Assembly (NCBI GenBank): GCA_944389895.1
Contig: CALXOA010000038.1
Coordinates: 1-64,000, forward strand
Source: an uncultured Victivallis sp.
GTDB taxonomy: Bacteria; Verrucomicrobiota; Lentisphaeria; Victivallales; Victivallaceae
DNA: 64,000 nucleotides
Reading direction: 5' to 3'
Under the pieces are notes generated by a model. It was not told where the DNA came from and ran no database searches. It saw only the letters and a program-made list of their open reading frames with translations. This document shows positions 60,249 to 64,000 of the stretch, piece after piece. The stretch's first letter is position 1; the number at the start of each line of letters is the position of its first letter. Made by a program: the position numbers and the translations under genes.

Positions 60249-62576
60249 GTGAACTCATTGAAATGGTGGAGCCGTATCGCGGCCGCGCTGGTGCTGACGG
60301 CCTCTTCCGCGTTTGCCGCAAAGGTGGCTGAGGTCAAGTTTGATCAGCAGGGGGTACAGAAGCTTCCGGATGAGCAGCTGCGGTACAGTGTGCAGTTGCG
60401 GCCCGGCGCGCAATTCAGCCGTGAGATTCTCGATGCGGACGTGAAGCGGCTTTACAACACCGGCAATTTTGCCGACGTGGTTTCCGAGGTTCGCGAACTT
60501 CCGGAAGACAAGGTGGAGATCACGTTCCGGGTCAGGCTTGCCCCGCGGGTGGTCGAGGTCCGGTACAAGGGAAACGCCAAATATAAAACGGAGGAGCTCG
60601 CCAGATCCGTCTCCGTGGTTCCGGGCGGATTGCTGAACAATCGTGCCTTGCGTGAAAGTGCGGGCAAGCTGCGCAAATTCTATGCGGACAACGGTTACAC
60701 GGATGCGACTGTGGCTCCGGTGATCGAACCCGCCGGAGAGGGCGAGGTGAATTTGACCTTCGTGATCGAGGAGCATTTGAAGCAGCGGGTCAATGATGTG
60801 TTCTTCGAGGGGGCGACCGTCTTTTCCCAGTGGGATCTGCGGCATTCGATCGCCAACCGGTACAGTTACATGAATCTGCTGCCCTTCATCAACGACTACA
60901 TGAATCTCGGGTTGCTGAACCGTTCCGAGCTTGAGCTGGACAAGGCGCGGCTGCGCGACAAGTATCAGGATCTCGGTTATCTTGATTTCAAGGTGAAGGA
61001 GATCAAACTTGAACCGGACCCGGATGATCCGGAATATGTGAATCTGACCTTCGATCTCGACGAGGGGGAGCCGTACAAGGTCGGCAAGGTGACCCTGAGC
61101 GGCAATACGGTGTTCCAGACCGAGGAGTTGCTGCCCCTGGTACTGCTGGTTGCCGGGGAAACCTTTTCGAAATCGCTGGAGGATGAGACCATCAAGCGGA
61201 TCTCCAGCCGTTACGATACCCTCGGCTATGCCGACATCAGTTGCCGTCCGGTCCGGAACGAGGATTTTGAAAATCACACCGTGGATGTGAATTTCGAGAT
61301 CACCGAGGGGCGCAAATATACGATCCGCGATGTTGTGATCATCGGCAACACCGCGACCAAGGACAAGGTGATCCGGCGTGAACTGGCGATTCAGCCCGGC
61401 GACCCCGCCGATCGCAACCGGATTGAGGTGAGCAAACAGAGATTGATGGGGATGGGGTATTTTGAGAAGGTCGAGGCTGCCGCGGTCGGCGCCGATTCGA
61501 TCGATGAGAAAGACGTTCACATCACCGTCAAGGAGAAAGAGAGCCGTTACGATTTCCGGATCGGTGCCGGAGCTTCCGACATCAACAGCGTGTTCGGTAT
61601 GGCTGAGATTTCGAGCAACAACTTTGACATCACCAATCCGGGCAACTGGTTTTACGGCGGTGGTCAACGGCTTCGGGTACAGGGGATCTTCGGTGTGGAG
61701 AATGCCGGTTTCAACGTCGATTTTGTCGAACCGTGGCTTTTTGATCTGCCGTTGCGTTTTGAGCTTTCCGGTTATATGAACCAGGTTGAATACTCCGAAT
61801 GGGACGAGGAGCGGATCGGGGTGCGGACTTCTCTGACGCGCCGGATCTTCGACGATTTCACTCAGATTTCCCTCGGGTACAAGTTCGAGCGGGTCGACGT
61901 GAAACATCTCGGACACCGGATGCGGGGTTACATCAAGTCGAACAATCTTGACGGCGAATTCTGGGTCAGCCAGCCTTCGCTGATGATCGGGCGCGATACC
62001 CGCGACAGTCTGGTGGACCCCACCAGCGGTTACAACATCAACCTTTTCGGTTCGATTACGCCGAAGGTTCTCGGTTCGAGTGAGAACTACTACCGGCTCG
62101 AAGCGAAGGGCAGCTACTACTACAGTTTCTTCGACAAGGCGATTGTCGCAATGGTCGGCGGCAAGATCGGCACGGTTTCGGGATTCAATCGCAGTGATGA
62201 CGTTCCGCTCTTTGAACGTTATTTCATGGGCGGTACCGGTTCGTTGCGCGGTTTTGAATACCGTTCGGTTTCTCCGACGGTTGGACACGGCGACAACATC
62301 GGCGGTCAGACGATGCTGTTGCTGACTGCGGAGGTGACCCATCCGATCTGGGGGCCGGTACGCGGTGCGGTGTTTGTCGATGCGGGTAATGTCTGGGGGA
62401 ACTCCTACAGCATGAGCCTGTCGAAGATCAATGTCGGTGCGGGATACGGGTTGCGGATCCGGGTGCCGGTGCTGAATGCTCCGATTCATCTCGACCTGGC
62501 TTATCCGGTCATCAACAACCAGGATTACGAATCGAACAAGTTCCGTTTCCATTTCAATCTCGGCTTTACATTCTGA
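60249..62576 (+). CDS. bamA: Outer membrane protein assembly factor BamA
   Basis: The 775-residue Omp85 protein begins with GTG 60249 (AGGAG 8 bases before) and a signal peptide (MNSLKWWSRIAAALVLTASSAFAAKV). Five POTRA domains are likely (RLYNTGNFADVVSEVRELP, VEVRYKGNAKYKTEEL and KVGKVTLSGNTVFQTEELL are recognisable), followed by a beta-barrel with the conserved MGGTGSLRGFEYRSVSP (VRGF/Y-type) motif. It inserts outer-membrane proteins. Confidence 0.95.
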   Translation: MNSLKWWSRIAAALVLTASSAFAAKVAEVKFDQQGVQKLPDEQLRYSVQLRPGAQFSREILDADVKRLYNTGNFADVVSEVRELPEDKVEITFRVRLAPRVVEVRYKGNAKYKTEELARSVSVVPGGLLNNRALRESAGKLRKFYADNGYTDATVAPVIEPAGEGEVNLTFVIEEHLKQRVNDVFFEGATVFSQWDLRHSIANRYSYMNLLPFINDYMNLGLLNRSELELDKARLRDKYQDLGYLDFKVKEIKLEPDPDDPEYVNLTFDLDEGEPYKVGKVTLSGNTVFQTEELLPLVLLVAGETFSKSLEDETIKRISSRYDTLGYADISCRPVRNEDFENHTVDVNFEITEGRKYTIRDVVIIGNTATKDKVIRRELAIQPGDPADRNRIEVSKQRLMGMGYFEKVEAAAVGADSIDEKDVHITVKEKESRYDFRIGAGASDINSVFGMAEISSNNFDITNPGNWFYGGGQRLRVQGIFGVENAGFNVDFVEPWLFDLPLRFELSGYMNQVEYSEWDEERIGVRTSLTRRIFDDFTQISLGYKFERVDVKHLGHRMRGYIKSNNLDGEFWVSQPSLMIGRDTRDSLVDPTSGYNINLFGSITPKVLGSSENYYRLEAKGSYYYSFFDKAIVAMVGGKIGTVSGFNRSDDVPLFERYFMGGTGSLRGFEYRSVSPTVGHGDNIGGQTMLLLTAEVTHPIWGPVRGAVFVDAGNVWGNSYSMSLSKINVGAGYGLRIRVPVLNAPIHLDLAYPVINNQDYESNKFRFHFNLGFTF

Positions 62577-62592
62577 GCAGGGGAGGGGCGTT

Positions 62593-63411
62593 ATGGAGCC
62601 GGAAAATCATTATCCGCCGACAGCGGAGGCGCTGGCCGGCATTCTGGAGCGGCTTCGTGCACCCGGTGGCTGTCCGTGGGACCGGGAACAGACGCGCGAG
62701 ACGCTGAGCCGCAGCCTGGCGGAGGAGTGTGCTGAAACTCTTGATGCCATCGATCGGGGCGATGTTCCGGCGATTGCCGACGAGCTCGGAGATCTGCTGA
62801 TGAACGTGGTCTTTCAGGCGGTGGTTGCCGCCGAGCGCGGTGAATTTACCTTTGAGGACGTCTGTCGTGGTATCATCGCCAAGATGATCCGTCGCCATGC
62901 CCATATTTTCGGAGATGCACAGGCCGATACCCCGGAAGAGGTCGCTGCCCTGTGGGAAAGGGTCAAGGCGGCCGAACGTTCCGGGGAACCGGTCGCGGAA
63001 TCGATTCTGGATCGGGTGCCGCACTATCTGTCGGCGTTGAATCGGGCGGAAAAACTTCAGAAGAAGGTCTCAAAGGTCGGTTTTGACTGGAAGAGTGAAT
63101 CGGGTATACTCGACAAGATCCAGGAGGAGCTGGATGAACTCCGGGCTGCAGTTGCTTCCGGTGATGATGCGGCGATTGACGAGGAGTTCGGGGATCTGCT
63201 TTTTGCTGCCAGCAACCTGGCAAGGTTCCGGCGGCGCGGTACCAGCGAGGAGCTGCTGCGCCGGGCGAATCGAAAATTCGAAATGCGTTTCCGCCGGATG
63301 GAAAAGGAACTGGCTGTCCGGGGAATCCCGCTCGAGGAGGCGGGAATTGAGCTGCTTGAAGAGTTGTGGCGGGAGGTCAAGCGCAACGAGAACGCAGATC
63401 TCGATTTCTAA
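62593..63411 (+). CDS. mazG: Nucleoside triphosphate pyrophosphohydrolase MazG
   Basis: The 272-residue all-alpha NTP-PPase shows the double MazG pattern. The first domain has PGGCPWDREQTRETLSRSLAEECAETLDAI with ADELGDLLMNVVFQA. The second has FDWKSESGILDKIQEELDEL and DEEFGDLLFAASNLARF. The EExxE plus ExxD metal-binding residues are present in both. GGGAGGGG precedes ATG 62593. Confidence 0.93.
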   Translation: MEPENHYPPTAEALAGILERLRAPGGCPWDREQTRETLSRSLAEECAETLDAIDRGDVPAIADELGDLLMNVVFQAVVAAERGEFTFEDVCRGIIAKMIRRHAHIFGDAQADTPEEVAALWERVKAAERSGEPVAESILDRVPHYLSALNRAEKLQKKVSKVGFDWKSESGILDKIQEELDELRAAVASGDDAAIDEEFGDLLFAASNLARFRRRGTSEELLRRANRKFEMRFRRMEKELAVRGIPLEEAGIELLEELWREVKRNENADLDF

Positions 63412-63503
63412 CCTGATTCTAACGAAAACCCAAATGTATTTGTTCTCGAGGGATGCTATGGTAAAAAGAGTCTGCGATTCTTTCACGAGGAAGGAGAAGA
63501 TAG

Positions 63504-64000
63504 ATGCGTAAAGATTTTCTGCCGTTTACCCGGCCGGCGATCAATGAGTCCGATATCCAGGCGGTAACCGAAGTTCTGCGTTCGGGGTGGATCACCAACG
63601 GGCCGGTCAATGCCGCATTCGAAAAAGCGGTCTGTGATTTCACCGGAAACTCCCACGGCGTTGCGCTTTCTTCCGCGACCGCAGCGATGCATCTGCTGCT
63701 CAAGGCGATGAAGATCGGTCCCGGAGACGAGGTGATCACCCCGTCGATGACCTGGGTATCGATCGTCAACATGATTGTGCTGGCCGGAGCAAAGCCGGTG
63801 TTCGTTGATGTCGACCGGGAGACGCTGCTGGTCACTCCCGAGGCGATCGCCGCGGCGATTACGCCGCACACCCGGCTGATTGTGCCGGTACACTTTGCGG
63901 GTGCTGCGCTCGATCTCGACGGAATCCGCCGGGTTGCCGGTTCGATCCCTGTGGTTGAGGATGCGGCGCACGCACTTGGTACCTGGTACAAGGGGCGTCA
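63504..64000 (+). CDS. ArnB-like DegT/DnrJ aminotransferase (3' end outside window)
   Basis: 165 codons are visible. They match the N-terminal half of PLP-dependent sugar aminotransferases of the ArnB/DegT group: [90 protein letters not shown]. ArnB makes UDP-4-amino-4-deoxy-L-arabinose for lipid A modification; related members make other amino sugars. AAGGAG precedes the ATG. The PLP-binding Lys lies beyond the edge. Confidence 0.85.
   Translation, partial: MRKDFLPFTRPAINESDIQAVTEVLRSGWITNGPVNAAFEKAVCDFTGNSHGVALSSATAAMHLLLKAMKIGPGDEVITPSMTWVSIVNMIVLAGAKPVFVDVDRETLLVTPEAIAAAITPHTRLIVPVHFAGAALDLDGIRRVAGSIPVVEDAAHALGTWYKGR

Noticed and set aside
60255..62552. A 765-codon minus-strand frame opposite bamA
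   Set aside because: Composition is typical of an antisense shadow; bamA on the plus strand is certain.
1..64000. CRISPR arrays, insertion sequences, integrases, tRNA or rRNA genes
   Set aside because: No regularly spaced repeats, transposase or integrase motifs, or clear tRNA/rRNA signatures were seen on reading; subtle cases cannot be excluded without a search tool.

Overview
This 64 kb, GC-rich (about 60 %) bacterial window looks chromosomal and comes from a Gram-negative, outer-membrane-bearing organism. Most likely it is a member of Lentisphaerota (Victivallis-like) or a close PVC relative. The signs are an H-X9-DG prepilin-type protein, large secreted glycan-degrading enzymes (GH106 and sialidase-like), a Ser/Thr kinase fused to a SUMF1-type domain, and LPS machinery (LptF, LptG, LpxB, RfaE2, BamA). 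The taxonomic call is inference from content; no rRNA gene is present.

Layout. 1-2946 (-): 5' part of a secreted GH106 rhamnosidase-like enzyme that runs off the left edge. 3206-5123 (+): lptG-like permease and an AMMECR1 protein. 5130-7437 (-): spermidine synthase behind a PurF-like protein that lacks the catalytic Cys1. 7760-8691: decayed sialidase pseudogene. 8954-11702 (+): rpmJ-rpsM-rpsK-rpoA-rplQ, an alpha operon without rpsD, closed by a bidirectional terminator. 11848-16662 (-): AICAR transformylase, TPR-type anchored protein, SpoU methyltransferase, WecA/MraY-type transferase, dCMP deaminase, RfaE2. 16780-22877 (+): tmk-holB, then glmM, a stand-alone left-handed beta-helix acyltransferase and uvrB. 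23007-26764 (+): an uncharacterised three-gene ExbB/MotA-like, single-TM and secreted-protein cassette. 26900-28168 (+): MFS permease. 28191-35685 (-): a second stator-like operon (ExbB/MotA-like, MotB-like coiled coil, kinase-SUMF1, ABC-F, surface-repeat protein). 35921-41807 (+): lptF, membrane-anchored family 5 binding protein, dapB, SGNH-type hydrolase, lpxB. 42123-48947 (+): gntR, HpcH/HpaI aldolase, prepilin-like, sialidase-like, sodium symporter and NeuB-like synthase, with a palindromic operator at the promoter. 49056-50405 (-): three small genes including a DUF721/DciA-like protein. 50440-54260 (-): eukaryote-type UAP, ftsW and murG. 54674-63411 (+): prs, rplY, pth, rpsF, ssb, rpsR, rplI, dnaB, bamA, mazG. 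63504-end (+): ArnB-like aminotransferase, cut by the right edge.

How the genes work together. The envelope theme is strong: UDP-GlcNAc supply (GlmM, stand-alone acyltransferase, UAP), peptidoglycan (MurG, FtsW, DapB), LPS (LpxB, RfaE2, LptF, LptG, ArnB-like) and outer-membrane assembly (BamA). The host-glycan theme is GH106, two sialidase-like loci and the GntR-controlled transporter/aldolase operon. The best candidates for an undescribed system are the two stator-like modules at 23-26.8 kb and 28.2-35.7 kb. One carries a transmembrane Asp and is translationally linked to a receptor-like kinase with a SUMF1-type domain. Promoters in the window share a recognisable form: TTGnnn, a spacer of exactly 17 bases, and TATnTT-like -10 boxes.
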